A stretch of 64,000 nucleotides of DNA from JAKVCB01 sp965243695 (GCA_965243695.1 CBDEWC010000009.1:62001-126000); one strand, 5' to 3'; counted from the stretch's first letter, positions 24,558-33,738 are shown. Numbers and translations: made by a program. Notes: generated from the letters alone by a model not told the origin.

Positions 24558-25715
24558 ATGCAAAAACTACGAATCGGTTTAATTGGGGCGGCTGCAAAAA
24601 TTGCCGGTCCTTGCCATCGGAATGCACTGGCAGCAATCGATGCAATCGAACTTGTGGCGGTGTGCGACAAAAACAGCGATGCACTTCAGCAGATTGCCTC
24701 GGATCTTGGAGTTGTGAAGCAGTACGATGACTATCAGCAGTTGCTGGCAGATGGAGAAATTGACGCGGTTGACATCATTGCGCCCCCCTTTGTCCATCAT
24801 GAGATTGCCGTGGCAGCAGCGAAGGCTGGCAAGCATGTTTACTGTGAAAAACCGATGACCCACAGTTTGGGTGAGGCGCGGCAAATGGTCGAAGCCGCGG
24901 AATCAGCTGGAGTGAAACTAGCGGTCGGTGAAAGTTATTATTTTCACGCTCCGCATCGATTGGCTCACCGACTGATCAAGGAAGGCGAAATCGGAGAAAT
25001 TATTCAGGTTCGGCAAACCAAGGATGTATGGGTTTTCACGGCGGCAGAACAGGCCCGGCTAGAAGGGCGCGGGCACGATGTTCCCTGGAGATTTGATCCT
25101 CGGCTGTCGGGAGGTGGTGAGTTCCCGTTTTTTATGGATCACGGATCCCATCTGTTTGCTTCGGCGCGACTGTTGGCTGGCGATCTTGAGATCGAAACCG
25201 TGTCGGCCCTGCCCCGTCCGTTTGGGTACGGGCCGGAAGCAGAACGTCGCGGCATCACTGCCGTTACCTGGAATTACGTGGATGGAGTTGCCGATGGGGT
25301 GTGGACCCAAATTGAAACACCACCTGAAGCAGGGCCCTATGTCGGATTTCGCACGGAAGTGATTGGGTCTCGGGGAACGCTTCGCGTATTTGGTGAAGGC
25401 GGGGGAGCAGCGCCAGGCTGGCCTCGCGTTCCACCGGTCACGATGCTGCGGGATGGGAGATCGGTTGATTATGGTCTTGAAGATGGGCCAGACCGCTCAT
25501 GGGTTAGTAATAATTCTTATTATGATGAGGCACACGCCTCTACGCTGAGTCGGTTTGCTGCATCCGTATTGGAGGATGTTCCATTGGAATATGATGGGCA
25601 TCAGGCCATGAAAGATCTTGCGGCCACGCTCGCCACGATCCGAAGTGCTATGGAAGGGCGTGCCGTTGAGGTGGCCCAGATGCCAGACGGCTGGAAAGCC
25701 TATGGTACCGGTTAG
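24558..25715 (+). CDS. Gfo/Idh/MocA family oxidoreductase
   Basis: A 385-residue NAD(P)-dependent sugar- or inositol-type oxidoreductase. The N-terminal Rossmann fold starts KLRIGLIGAAAKIAGPCHRNAL, with ELVAVCDKNSD and DAVDIIAPPFVHHEIAVAAA. The family signature CEKPMTHSLGEARQMV contains the catalytic lysine. The C-terminal half forms the open beta-sheet substrate domain (GGEFPFFMDHGSHLFASARLL and GSRGTLRVFGEGGG). Planctomycetes contain many such paralogues; the substrate cannot be given. There is no Tat signal. It sits between the SDR and an iron-dependent alcohol dehydrogenase, suggesting a shared pathway of polyol or sugar oxidation. Confidence 0.9.
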   Translation: MQKLRIGLIGAAAKIAGPCHRNALAAIDAIELVAVCDKNSDALQQIASDLGVVKQYDDYQQLLADGEIDAVDIIAPPFVHHEIAVAAAKAGKHVYCEKPMTHSLGEARQMVEAAESAGVKLAVGESYYFHAPHRLAHRLIKEGEIGEIIQVRQTKDVWVFTAAEQARLEGRGHDVPWRFDPRLSGGGEFPFFMDHGSHLFASARLLAGDLEIETVSALPRPFGYGPEAERRGITAVTWNYVDGVADGVWTQIETPPEAGPYVGFRTEVIGSRGTLRVFGEGGGAAPGWPRVPPVTMLRDGRSVDYGLEDGPDRSWVSNNSYYDEAHASTLSRFAASVLEDVPLEYDGHQAMKDLAATLATIRSAMEGRAVEVAQMPDGWKAYGTG

Positions 25716-25872
25716 GAGATTACGGTTTATGGCGAGTTTCCCTGATGGTTCTGGAAGTGGAGAGAGCCTCGTCCTGTCGGCTCGCCCGAAGTAAGTGCTA
25801 ACCAAAAGACTGAACTTGCGTTATGATCCAAGCAAGACCGAAGGGGATCTGCAGGTTCCGAGGAAAACCAAT

Positions 25873-27081
25873 ATGCCTTTTTTTAATTTCCATACCGCCG
25901 GTCATTTGTTGTTTGGAAGTGGGGCAGTGGCAAGGTTGGGGGAGCGTGCCAGGCTTCTTGAGATTGAGAAGATCCTGGTCGTTACCGATCCGGTTCTAAA
26001 GCAGGCTGGCCTGGTCGATCGGGTTACCGGTCCGCTGCAGGAGGCAGGCATTCGGACCGATGTGTACGACGGTGGCGAGCCAGAGCCATCACTTCAGGTT
26101 GCCAATGCTGCTGCCGATGCTGCTCGCGCAGCGGGGATGCAGGCCGTTCTGGGGTTGGGAGGAGGTAGCAATCTTGATGTCGCCAAGGCCGCTGCAGCGA
26201 TTCTGGCACATGGTGGTTCCGCAGTCGACTACATGGGAGTCAACACGGTGCCAGGTCCTGTTTGCCCCCTTATCGCGATACCGACCACTGCCGGAACGGG
26301 GAGCGAGGTATCGCAGGCTGTGATTCTGACGGACGAGCAGGCGGGGATCAAATTGGCGGGACAAAGTGATCATTTTCGCCCGGCGTTGGCATTGGTCGAC
26401 CCCGAACTTACCATGACGTGTCCTTCCAAGGTCACAGCTGACAGTGGTATCGACGCTCTTACCCACGCGATTGAAGCTTACACGAACGTCGATTATCGCG
26501 AGTTTCCAGCCCGCTTAAAAAAGGGCGAGGCCTCGCCCTTTGACGGTAATCATCCCCTGGGAGATGCCCTGGCGGAAAAAGCGATCAAGCTAATTGGCGA
26601 GAACTTGCGAAGAGCGGTCCGCGAACCTGAGAACCTCCAGGCTCGCGAGGGGATGGCCCTGGCTGCCACTCTCGCTGGCATGGCATTTTCTACATGTGGG
26701 GTGGCTGTCGTGCATGCATTGGAGTATCCAATTGGTGCTGCCATGCACATTTCCCACGGAGAAGGCAATGGTCAGTTGTTGCCATTTGTGATGCGCTACA
26801 ACATGCCTTATTGTCGGGATCGCATTATTCGCGTAGGCCAACTTTTGGGAGCCGAAGTTGCTGGGCTTTCGGCAGAGGAGGCTGCTGAGAGATCAATTGA
26901 AGAAGTCGCAAAACTTTCTCGTGATATCGGAATTCCCCAGCGACTGCGCGACTTTGGTGTCACAGAAGATATGCTGGAAGGATTTTCCCGGAAATCGTAT
27001 ACGATCAAACGGTTGATGCGTATTAATCCACGCGTTCCGACCCAGCAGGAATTGCTGGGAATTCTGCAGGAGGCATTTTGA
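25873..27081 (+). CDS. Iron-containing alcohol dehydrogenase, transhydrogenase-like
   Basis: A 402-residue group III alcohol dehydrogenase. The nucleotide site is VLGLGGGSNLDVAKAAA, with IPTTAGTGSEVSQ after it. The iron ligands lie in GIDALTHAIEAY, VVHALEYPIG and ISHGEGN. A segment of about 15-20 residues after AIEAY (around EFPARLKKGEASPFDGN) is longer than in simple Fe-ADHs and resembles the position of an insertion in hydroxyacid-oxoacid transhydrogenases, so that activity is possible. The DNA for this insertion includes a 22-bp perfect palindrome (26520-26541). The start ATG 25873 has GAGGAAAACC upstream. The stop overlaps the ATG of a six-codon mini-ORF before the ACT-domain gene, so the two are translationally coupled. 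Confidence 0.9.
   Translation: MPFFNFHTAGHLLFGSGAVARLGERARLLEIEKILVVTDPVLKQAGLVDRVTGPLQEAGIRTDVYDGGEPEPSLQVANAAADAARAAGMQAVLGLGGGSNLDVAKAAAAILAHGGSAVDYMGVNTVPGPVCPLIAIPTTAGTGSEVSQAVILTDEQAGIKLAGQSDHFRPALALVDPELTMTCPSKVTADSGIDALTHAIEAYTNVDYREFPARLKKGEASPFDGNHPLGDALAEKAIKLIGENLRRAVREPENLQAREGMALAATLAGMAFSTCGVAVVHALEYPIGAAMHISHGEGNGQLLPFVMRYNMPYCRDRIIRVGQLLGAEVAGLSAEEAAERSIEEVAKLSRDIGIPQRLRDFGVTEDMLEGFSRKSYTIKRLMRINPRVPTQQELLGILQEAF
26520..26541. repeat. 22-bp perfect palindrome inside a coding sequence
   Basis: Half-site AAAGGGCGAGG followed by its exact complement CCTCGCCCTTT, with no spacer. It is read through as part of the alcohol dehydrogenase gene (KKGEASPF). The flanks AA and GACGG do not extend the symmetry. 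Confidence 0.95.
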
Positions 27082-27106
27082 TGAGTCAGGAGGTGTTTTG
27101 ATGAGT
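27067..27106 (+). repeat. 20-bp tandem duplication of ribosome binding site and start
   Basis: Copy 1 (27067-27086) CAGGAGGCATTTTGATGAGT and copy 2 (27087-27106) CAGGAGGTGTTTTGATGAGT differ at two bases. Each contains AGGAGG and a TGATG stop/start overlap. Between them a six-codon reading frame (27081-27101, MSQEVF) ends exactly at the ATG of the ACT-domain gene. Confidence 0.92.
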
Positions 27107-27634
27107 AAGGTATCGCTGGTGATGACCATCCTGGGTGAAGACCGAGCCGGCCTGGTTGAATCGCTGGCCGACGTTGTTAAATGTAATGGCGGGAACTGGC
27201 TCGAGAGTCGCATGGCGCATCTGGCAGGACAGTTTGCAGGCGTTCTTCGCGTGGAAGTTGAGCCGGAAAATGCAGTACGTCTCACCGATGCGCTTCGGGC
27301 GCTCGAGTCACAAGGTTTGCAGTTGATCGTCCACTCTGAGTCTGCCCCTGAGGAAGCCTCTGAAATTCACAAGGGCTTGGTTGCCCTCGAACTTGTAGGG
27401 CAAGATCGACCTGGGATCGTCAGTGAAATTACGCGCGTTCTGGCAACGCATGGAGTCAATGTGGAAGATCTTAGCACAGAGCGAATTTCGGCCGCCAATT
27501 CTGGCCAAAAATTATTCAAGGCAACCGTTAAAATGCAACTGCCATCTGCCACGGCAGGGAGAACGCTACGCGCGGAGTTGGAGCAAATTGCTGCGGATTT
27601 AATGGTGGACCTTAATTTCCACCAGGGTGGCTGA
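27101..27634 (+). CDS. Double ACT-domain protein, GcvR-like regulator
   Basis: A 177-residue protein with two ACT domains: residues about 3-80 (SLVMTILGEDRAGLVESLADV) and about 90-175 (GLVALELVGQDRPGIVSEITRVLATHGVNVEDLSTE). This is the architecture of the glycine cleavage system transcriptional repressor GcvR, a small-molecule-sensing protein that acts through protein contacts and not by binding DNA itself. The target regulator is not visible here. The ATG at 27101 follows AGGAGG with good spacing and overlaps the stop of the preceding mini-ORF. Confidence 0.82.
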   Translation: MSKVSLVMTILGEDRAGLVESLADVVKCNGGNWLESRMAHLAGQFAGVLRVEVEPENAVRLTDALRALESQGLQLIVHSESAPEEASEIHKGLVALELVGQDRPGIVSEITRVLATHGVNVEDLSTERISAANSGQKLFKATVKMQLPSATAGRTLRAELEQIAADLMVDLNFHQGG

Positions 27635-27829
27635 GGCGGTTTTGGTCGAAGTGTGAGAACATGTTGTCCCACACCAGCAGTCAACCACCTGGAAATCGTC
27701 GCGTGTTTCAGCTGGGAGTGGTTGTGCGCTGTCAAATTGCAATCCCCTGTAAAACCATTTAAGCTGGGGGAAGTGTGGGCGATAGCTGCCTGTGCTGTTG
27801 CCACAATAACAAAGAGCAAAGGGGAATCG

Positions 27830-30800
27830 ATGGTGAAGGGGCTAGGTTGGCGAGTTGCGTTTTGCAGCCTGGTGATTTCGGTTTTGCTCGTCGGGCAGGT
27901 GACTGCAGACGAGCCGGTCGATTTTTCGCTCGAGATACAGCCGATCCTCGCGGGCCGTTGCTTTGCATGCCATGGGCCCGACGAAAAATCCCGCAAGTCA
28001 GACCTTCGTCTTGATCAGCGGGAGGCGGCCATTGCCATGGCAATCCAGCCGGGCAATGGCGCCGCAAGTGCGTTGGTCAAACGGGTGCGTTCGGCAGATC
28101 CCGAACAGCGTATGCCGCCGGTCGACAGTCAGAAACCAGCGCTGTCTGATGCGGAAATTGCTCTTTTGCAACGTTGGATTGATCAGGGCGCAAAATACGA
28201 GCGACATTGGTCTCTGGAAGTTCCGCGGCGAGAGGCAGTTCCTCGGGTCTCTGATGGCAATTGGTGCCGAAACCCGGTGGACCGCTTCGTCTACGCACGA
28301 CTCAAAGATGCAGAACTGGTTCCTTCGCCGGAGGTCGACCGTAGAACTCTTGCTCGGCGCCTGTCCTTCGATTTGACGGGGTTGCCACCCTCGTCAGAGG
28401 ATGTCGAAGCCTTTGTTGCCAACGACGCATCAACGGCCTACGAGGATTATGTAGACCACCTGCTCGACTCGCCCCACTTTGGCGAACGGATGGTGATGTA
28501 TTGGCTGGATGTGGTGCGTTATGCCGATACGATGGGAATTCATAGTGATAATTTTCGGCCTCACTCTCCTTTTCGTGACTGGGTGATCAAGGCCTTCAAT
28601 GACAACCTTCCGTATGATCAATTTGTACGGGAACAAGTGGCGGGAGATTTGTTGCCGGGGGCAACGAGTGGGCAGTTGATTGCCTCCGGTTTTAATCGGC
28701 TTAATATGACCACCGAAGAAGGGGGTGCGCAGCCAAAAGAATATCGAGCCATCTATCAGGCGGATCGTGTACGCAATTTTTCGGTAATATTCCTGGGTAT
28801 GACTCTTGGTTGTGCGCAATGCCATGATCACAAATTTGATCCCTTTACGACGAAGGACTTTTATTCACTGGCTGCCTTCTTTAGCGATGTCGCGGAAGTT
28901 GCTGTGGGGAGGCAGGTTGTCGTAACACTTCCGCCGATCCGCCACGACGGACAGGATGATTTACTGGAGGATCAAATTGAAGAGTACAAAGCACAGTTAG
29001 ATGTTGAGACGCCCAAGATCGCGGCAGCCCAGCGGGCCTGGGAATCTGCACTGAAGCCTCCTGCAGTAGAGTGGGTGGTTCTGGATCCGAACACGATTTC
29101 CGGTCAGCATGATGGGCTATTCCGGTCTCAAGGAGAGTACGTAGAAGCTGATTCGTATCACTGTGATGCCGACGGGATCCTGGAACGTGAGTACTCGAGT
29201 AATCCGAGTCGCGAGACAACCCAAATCGTGAGTCGAGTGACACGGCCCCGGGTGACTGCCATTTATTTGGAATTACTGACCGATCGGTTGGCACCCCTTC
29301 AGGGGCCCGGGCGGAGACCCGATGGCAGCGTGTTGATCAAGGAAATCACGCTTTCGGTGGATGGCAAGAATGTTCCGCTCGTTCGCGCTGAGGCAACCGC
29401 TCAGCAGCAAGACAAGTCTGCCGACTTGGTGATCGATGGCAAGGATGACACGGCCTGGGGCGTCCCACCACATACTGCAAAAAATCAGGGCGTGCTTCTC
29501 GAACTGGAAGAACCGATCAACTCTGCTGGCTCCCAGGGAGTGCTGCTAACGGTTTCGGTTTCTGCGGGCAATGAGAGGGCCATACCGGGGCGGATGCGAC
29601 TGTGGGTGACCGGTGCACCGCTGCCGCTGGGCATCGATGAATCGTTGGTCATGGCCCCTGTCCATCGCATTGTGCAGATTCCGGAAACGGAACGTTCTGC
29701 TCCCCAGAAAAAAGTGCTCTCCGAATTTTTCCGCCAAAGGACTCCCTTGTTGGTTGGCCCCCGCAATCGTCTTGAGGAGTTAATTGCGAAGCGCGGCGAA
29801 CTGGAGGCTCGCGGGACGACGTTGGTGACGATCTCAGAAAAACCACGCATGGTTCGCATTCTTCCCCGGGGCAATTGGATGGACGAATCGGGAGAAGTGG
29901 TCACGCCTGCTATTCCTGGGGTGTTTGGCGAATTTTCGGGCGAGTCTGGCCAACTGACCCGTCTCGACCTGGCCCGTTGGGTGACCTCCAAAGACCACCC
30001 GCTCACGGCCCGAGTCTACGTCAACCGTCTCTGGAAACTGATGTTTGGAAGTGGATTGGTCCGCACGCTGGACGACTTTGGCACTCAAGGGCGCCCGCCA
30101 TCGCACCCGGAACTGTTGGATTGGCTGGCTACGGAGTTTGTCGACCAAGGTTGGGACACGAAGTATCTGATCCGCCTGCTGGTCACGTCGGCTACTTACC
30201 GGCAATCGTCGGTCGTGCCCCCTGCCCTCTTGGCACGCGATCCTGAGAATGAATTTCTGGCCCGCCAAAACCGATTTCGTCTTGACGCCGAGATGGTGCG
30301 CGACAATGCTCTGGCCGTCAGCGGGCTTTTGGTTCGCGCGATTGGTGGCGCTAGTGTCAAGCCGTATCAACCAGCCGGTTACTGGGAAAATCTGCAATTT
30401 CCAAAACGCAAGTGGGAACACGACCAGGACGGCAATCAGTATCGCCGCGGTCTCTACACATTCTGGTGTCGTACATTTCTGCACCCGGCGCTGCTTGCCT
30501 TTGATGCTCCGACGCGGGAGGAATGTACTGTCGAGCGACCTCGCTCTAATACTCCGCTAGCAGCACTTGTCTTGTTAAATGACCCAACCTATGTCGAGGC
30601 AGCACGGGTGTTTGCCCAACGTATTCTGAATCAGCCAGGGACGGTGGAATCGCGACTTTCTTTTGCCTTTCGTGAGGTCCTGCAACGTGAACCAAAACAA
30701 GCAGAGCGTGATGTCCTCAACGGCATGTTGGCAGAATGTTATGATCAATACAGCGCCGATCCAGCCGCTGCCGCGCAGATTCAAACCGTGGGGAGTGCAC

Positions 30801-30895
30801 CTGCCGTTGAAGAGTCGGCTGCCGTTGAACATGCCGCGTGGACGGCTGTCGCGCGCACCTTGCTGAACTTGCATGAAACAATCACCCGAAACTAA
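27830..30895 (+). CDS. DUF1549/DUF1553 planctomycete cytochrome-c-motif protein
   Basis: A 1021-residue exported protein of the planctomycete-specific PSD1 type. A signal peptide (VAFCSLVISVLLVGQVTADE) precedes a cytochrome-c-like PSCyt1 segment with LAGRCFACHGPDE, a CxxCH heme-attachment motif around residues 44-48. DUF1549 follows (residues about 145-350: NPVDRFVYARLKDAELVPSPEVDR, LTGLPPSSEDVE, MVMYWLDVVRYADTMGIHSDN). A beta-rich middle domain (about 430-640) comes next, then DUF1553 (about 700-1000: LARWVTSKDHPLTARVYVNR and FGTQGRPPSHPELLDWLA). A second CAQCHDHKFDPF motif (C-x2-C-H) occurs in DUF1549. These proteins are very common in planctomycetes, usually paired with a DUF1501 gene as here (16 bp downstream), but their biochemical role is not established. 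The start is ATG 27830. Confidence 0.93.
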   Translation: MVKGLGWRVAFCSLVISVLLVGQVTADEPVDFSLEIQPILAGRCFACHGPDEKSRKSDLRLDQREAAIAMAIQPGNGAASALVKRVRSADPEQRMPPVDSQKPALSDAEIALLQRWIDQGAKYERHWSLEVPRREAVPRVSDGNWCRNPVDRFVYARLKDAELVPSPEVDRRTLARRLSFDLTGLPPSSEDVEAFVANDASTAYEDYVDHLLDSPHFGERMVMYWLDVVRYADTMGIHSDNFRPHSPFRDWVIKAFNDNLPYDQFVREQVAGDLLPGATSGQLIASGFNRLNMTTEEGGAQPKEYRAIYQADRVRNFSVIFLGMTLGCAQCHDHKFDPFTTKDFYSLAAFFSDVAEVAVGRQVVVTLPPIRHDGQDDLLEDQIEEYKAQLDVETPKIAAAQRAWESALKPPAVEWVVLDPNTISGQHDGLFRSQGEYVEADSYHCDADGILEREYSSNPSRETTQIVSRVTRPRVTAIYLELLTDRLAPLQGPGRRPDGSVLIKEITLSVDGKNVPLVRAEATAQQQDKSADLVIDGKDDTAWGVPPHTAKNQGVLLELEEPINSAGSQGVLLTVSVSAGNERAIPGRMRLWVTGAPLPLGIDESLVMAPVHRIVQIPETERSAPQKKVLSEFFRQRTPLLVGPRNRLEELIAKRGELEARGTTLVTISEKPRMVRILPRGNWMDESGEVVTPAIPGVFGEFSGESGQLTRLDLARWVTSKDHPLTARVYVNRLWKLMFGSGLVRTLDDFGTQGRPPSHPELLDWLATEFVDQGWDTKYLIRLLVTSATYRQSSVVPPALLARDPENEFLARQNRFRLDAEMVRDNALAVSGLLVRAIGGASVKPYQPAGYWENLQFPKRKWEHDQDGNQYRRGLYTFWCRTFLHPALLAFDAPTREECTVERPRSNTPLAALVLLNDPTYVEAARVFAQRILNQPGTVESRLSFAFREVLQREPKQAERDVLNGMLAECYDQYSADPAAAAQIQTVGSAPAVEESAAVEHAAWTAVARTLLNLHETITRN

Positions 30896-30910
30896 ACGAT
30901 TGCTGGCGTC

Positions 30911-32347
30911 ATGATTCACAAAGCTGTTTTTCGCGACATTGCCCTTCGTGACACGCGTCGAGTGCTACTCGGAAAACTGGGCACTGGTATTGGGTCGGCT
31001 GCCTTGGCTGCCTTGCTAAATCCTCGCCCCTTGGGTGCCGCCATCTCGGGGTCCAAGCCACCGGCGGTTGTTGATCCATTGCACTTTCCAGCAAAAGCCA
31101 AACGGGTCATTTTCCTCTGCCAGGCAGGGGGCATGTCTCATCTGGAAACGTTCGATGACAAGCCAAAATTGGCGGCAATGGATGGTCAGCCAATGCCAAA
31201 GTCATTCACGCAAGGTCAGCCAATTGCCCAATTGCAAGGAGAAAACCTCTCGTGCCTGGGCCCACAGCATTCGTTTTTGCGATGTGGGAAATCGGGGCAA
31301 AGAATTTCTTCGATATTTCCTCATCTCGCGAGCGTGGCGGATGAGCTCTGTATCATCAATTCCGCCCAGACTGAGCAGATCAATCATGACCCGGCTCACA
31401 CGTTTATGAACACCGGGACACAAATTTCCGGGCGTCCGGCGATGGGGGCCTGGCTCACTTATGGGTTGGGCAACGAGGCAGAGAACCTGCCGGGGTTTGT
31501 GGTGCTAACGTCCGCGGGAGGAGGCCAGGGACAACCGATTGCAGCCCGGCAGTGGCATAGCGGCTTTCTGCCAAGCCGATTTCAGGGGGTTCAGTTCCGT
31601 TCGGCCGGTGACCCTGTGTTGTACCTCGCTGACCCGCCAGGGGTGACCCGGGACCGGCAGCGCAGGACGATCGACGCGGTCAACCGACTGAACGGGATTT
31701 ATGACGAGACGATTGAGGATCCTGAAATTGCAACGCGAATTGCCCAATATGAGTTAGCGTTTCAAATGCAGACAAGTGTTCCTGAACTGATGGATTTTGC
31801 AGGTGAGACCCAGGATACGCTTGATATGTACGGAACCAAAGGAGCCGATGGTACTTATGCCGCCAATTGTTTGCTCGCGCGACGACTGGCCGAGCGGGGT
31901 GTGCGGTTTATTCAGCTTTATCATCGGGGTTGGGATCACCATGGTGGTATTAAGGAAGGGGCCCAGGCGACGGCCAGGTTGGTCGATCAGGGGACAGGCG
32001 CCTTGATCAAAGACTTAAAACAACGTGGTATGTTAGACGAGACCCTAATTGTATTTGCGGGCGAATTTGGACGCACCCCGATGGCCCAGGGAGATGGGCG
32101 GGACCACCACATTCGGGGTTTTTCGATGTTTTTGTGTGGCGGTGGAGTCAAGCCAGGTTTTCGGTACGGTGCGACGGATGACCTCGGTTACCTGGCAGTC
32201 GAAAACGTGTTTCATGTCCATGACTTGCACGCAACGATGTTGTCGCTGATGGGTATCGATCACAAACGCCTCACTTACCGGTATCGTGGCCGAGATTTCC
32301 GGTTGACCGATGTCCACGGGAACGTCGTCGAAGCGATCCTGTCCTAA
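30911..32347 (+). CDS. DUF1501 protein
   Basis: A 478-residue protein with an N-terminal twin-arginine-like sequence (RDTRRVLLGKLGTGIGSAALAALL), typical of DUF1501 proteins. Core features are AKRVIFLCQAGGMSHLETFDDKP, INHDPAHTFMNTGTQI, LYHRGWDHHGG, IVFAGEFGRTPMAQGDGRDHH, GFSMFLCGGGVKPG and DLHATMLSLMGIDH. The histidine and aspartate pattern resembles the alkaline phosphatase/sulfatase superfamily fold, and metal binding is likely. The gene starts 16 bp after the DUF1549/DUF1553 gene, so they form a two-gene operon, the standard planctomycete arrangement. Both products should act outside the cytoplasm. Confidence 0.93.
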   Translation: MIHKAVFRDIALRDTRRVLLGKLGTGIGSAALAALLNPRPLGAAISGSKPPAVVDPLHFPAKAKRVIFLCQAGGMSHLETFDDKPKLAAMDGQPMPKSFTQGQPIAQLQGENLSCLGPQHSFLRCGKSGQRISSIFPHLASVADELCIINSAQTEQINHDPAHTFMNTGTQISGRPAMGAWLTYGLGNEAENLPGFVVLTSAGGGQGQPIAARQWHSGFLPSRFQGVQFRSAGDPVLYLADPPGVTRDRQRRTIDAVNRLNGIYDETIEDPEIATRIAQYELAFQMQTSVPELMDFAGETQDTLDMYGTKGADGTYAANCLLARRLAERGVRFIQLYHRGWDHHGGIKEGAQATARLVDQGTGALIKDLKQRGMLDETLIVFAGEFGRTPMAQGDGRDHHIRGFSMFLCGGGVKPGFRYGATDDLGYLAVENVFHVHDLHATMLSLMGIDHKRLTYRYRGRDFRLTDVHGNVVEAILS

Positions 32348-32520
32348 ATCCCGCATTCGTGTCCCAGCGGAAGCAGGGTTGTAAAATGTTTCTTGCGACC
32401 GTCGCGCAGCAAAAGATCACGCGCAGCGAAAGATCAAAAGAGCCGCAAGCCGCCTGGCAATCAACGAGGGGCCAGGCTGACTGTGGGAAGTGCTTTGCGG
32501 CCGGAGGCGGCGAGGGTGAG
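32348..32520. other. Short intergenic stretch with tandem duplication
   Basis: It contains a 17-bp tandem duplication (32403-32419 and 32420-32436) and a GCCTGGC/GCCAGGC hairpin near 32453-32478 that could terminate the DUF1501 operon, although no T-tract follows. Confidence 0.35.
32403..32436. repeat. 17-bp tandem duplication
   Basis: CGCGCAGCAAAAGATCA (32403-32419) followed by CGCGCAGCGAAAGATCA (32420-32436), one mismatch. Confidence 0.9.
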
Positions 32521-32591
32521 CTGGGGTACTAGGATTTGAACCTAGACTAACTGATTCAGAGTCAGTCGTGCTGCCGTTACACTATACCCCA
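32521..32591 (-). tRNA. tRNA-Gln (CTG)
   Basis: A 71-nt cloverleaf on the minus strand. The acceptor stem TGGGGTA pairs with TACCCCA, and discriminator G. The anticodon arm ACTGA-CTCTGAA-TCAGT gives anticodon CTG, reading CAG codons. The T arm CTAGG-TTCAAAT-CCTAG is standard and the D-arm is TAGTGTAACGGCA. CCA is not encoded. The U-G start of the acceptor stem is characteristic of tRNA-Gln. Confidence 0.95.
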
Positions 32592-33075
32592 ATGAAAACC
32601 CTGCGGCCTCGATGAAGGACTCTCCGGTGTTGGCGATCACGGTTCGCCAATCGCCAGTACGCGCCAATCGCCAGTACGCTATGCGATCAGGGTCAAATAT
32701 GCATGAGTCGGACACGAATTGTACCTGAGCAAAGCTCCAGGTGGAAGCCAGCTGGTTGATTTTCCAGAGCGCTTTCTATGTTTCATTACGATTGTTCAGG
32801 GTGGAGGCGTGGGGTGGCCGTTGAACCAGGTTGGCGTTTTTCCAAAGCACGCCTTACGGCCAGTTGGCACGGTTTCGCTGGCGGGGTCCTCAGGTAACCA
32901 TAAAGTAGTGCGATTATTGTTCGCTTAGGAAGCGGTGTCGGATGAAACCCTTGACGCGGTCGGTTGAGGGTGTTTGACTTTTGCTACGGACAAGTGGTAA
33001 GAGACCGTTTGCCCAGACTGTGAAGTTTGTTGGCGAACCACCACCTGTCGATTGCTTTCCTCTGGTTTTCTTGCC
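32592..33075. other. Intergenic region with a 17-bp tandem duplication
   Basis: About 480 bases upstream of tRNA-Gln (minus) and of the methyltransferase (plus). It includes a perfect 17-bp tandem duplication at 32645-32678. A plus-strand frame over 32719-32928 has no domain or ribosome binding site and is not called. Confidence 0.35.
32645..32678. repeat. 17-bp perfect tandem duplication
   Basis: CGCCAATCGCCAGTACG occurs at 32645-32661 and again at 32662-32678, about 55 bp upstream of the tRNA-Gln 5' end. Confidence 0.95.
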
Positions 33076-33738
33076 ATGGCACTGCACCGGGTTCTCGAAA
33101 CTGAAGTGATGGATACGCTTGAAGAGGCGCGAGATTACGATGCGATGGATCATGACGCGGTCAATCGCGCGTTCGTAACGGATTTGCTGCAGGTAGGTGA
33201 ACTAGGTGTTGAAGTCCTGGACATTGGGACGGGAACGGCTCAAATTCCCCTTGAACTGTGTCGGCGAAAATCTGACTGTCGAGTGAAGGGGGTCGACTTG
33301 TCGATGCCTATGCTCGATTTGGCCCGGGTTAATATCGAGCAGGCAGGGTTCCTTCCGCGAATATCGGTCGAAAGGGTTGATGCAAAACGTCTTCCGTTTG
33401 ACGAGGGGTCGTTTCACGCGATCATATCTAACAGCATTATTCACCACATTCCCGACCCGATGGTTGTCTTGGCTGAAGCAGTACGGGTGGCCCTTGCGGG
33501 TGGGCTGGTGTTCTTTCGTGACTTGATGAGGCCGCAAAGTGGCAAGGAAGTGGCTGAGTTCGTGCGTCTCTATGCTGGCAATGAAAACCTACATCAGCAA
33601 AAGATGTTTGAAGATTCTTTATGCGCGGCATTGAGTCTGGTGGAGATTCGCATGTTGGTAGGCAGTTTGGGGTTTGCTCCCGAAACGGTCCAGGCCAGCA
33701 GCGACCGGCACTGGACCTGGTGCGCTATAAAACCTTAA
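33076..33738 (+). CDS. Class I SAM-dependent methyltransferase
   Basis: A 220-residue cytoplasmic methyltransferase of the methyltransf_11/25 type. Motif I is VLDIGTGTAQIPLEL, with VKGVDLSMPMLDLAR after it, then VDAKRLPFDEGSFHAIISNSIIHHIPDP and EAVRVALAGGLVFFRDL. The start ATG 33076 (MALHRVLETEV) follows CTTGCC, and an upstream TTG 33052 in frame is a weaker alternative. The methyl acceptor is unknown; small molecules such as quinones or lipids are common for this group. The neighbouring genes give no clue. Confidence 0.88.
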   Translation: MALHRVLETEVMDTLEEARDYDAMDHDAVNRAFVTDLLQVGELGVEVLDIGTGTAQIPLELCRRKSDCRVKGVDLSMPMLDLARVNIEQAGFLPRISVERVDAKRLPFDEGSFHAIISNSIIHHIPDPMVVLAEAVRVALAGGLVFFRDLMRPQSGKEVAEFVRLYAGNENLHQQKMFEDSLCAALSLVEIRMLVGSLGFAPETVQASSDRHWTWCAIKP

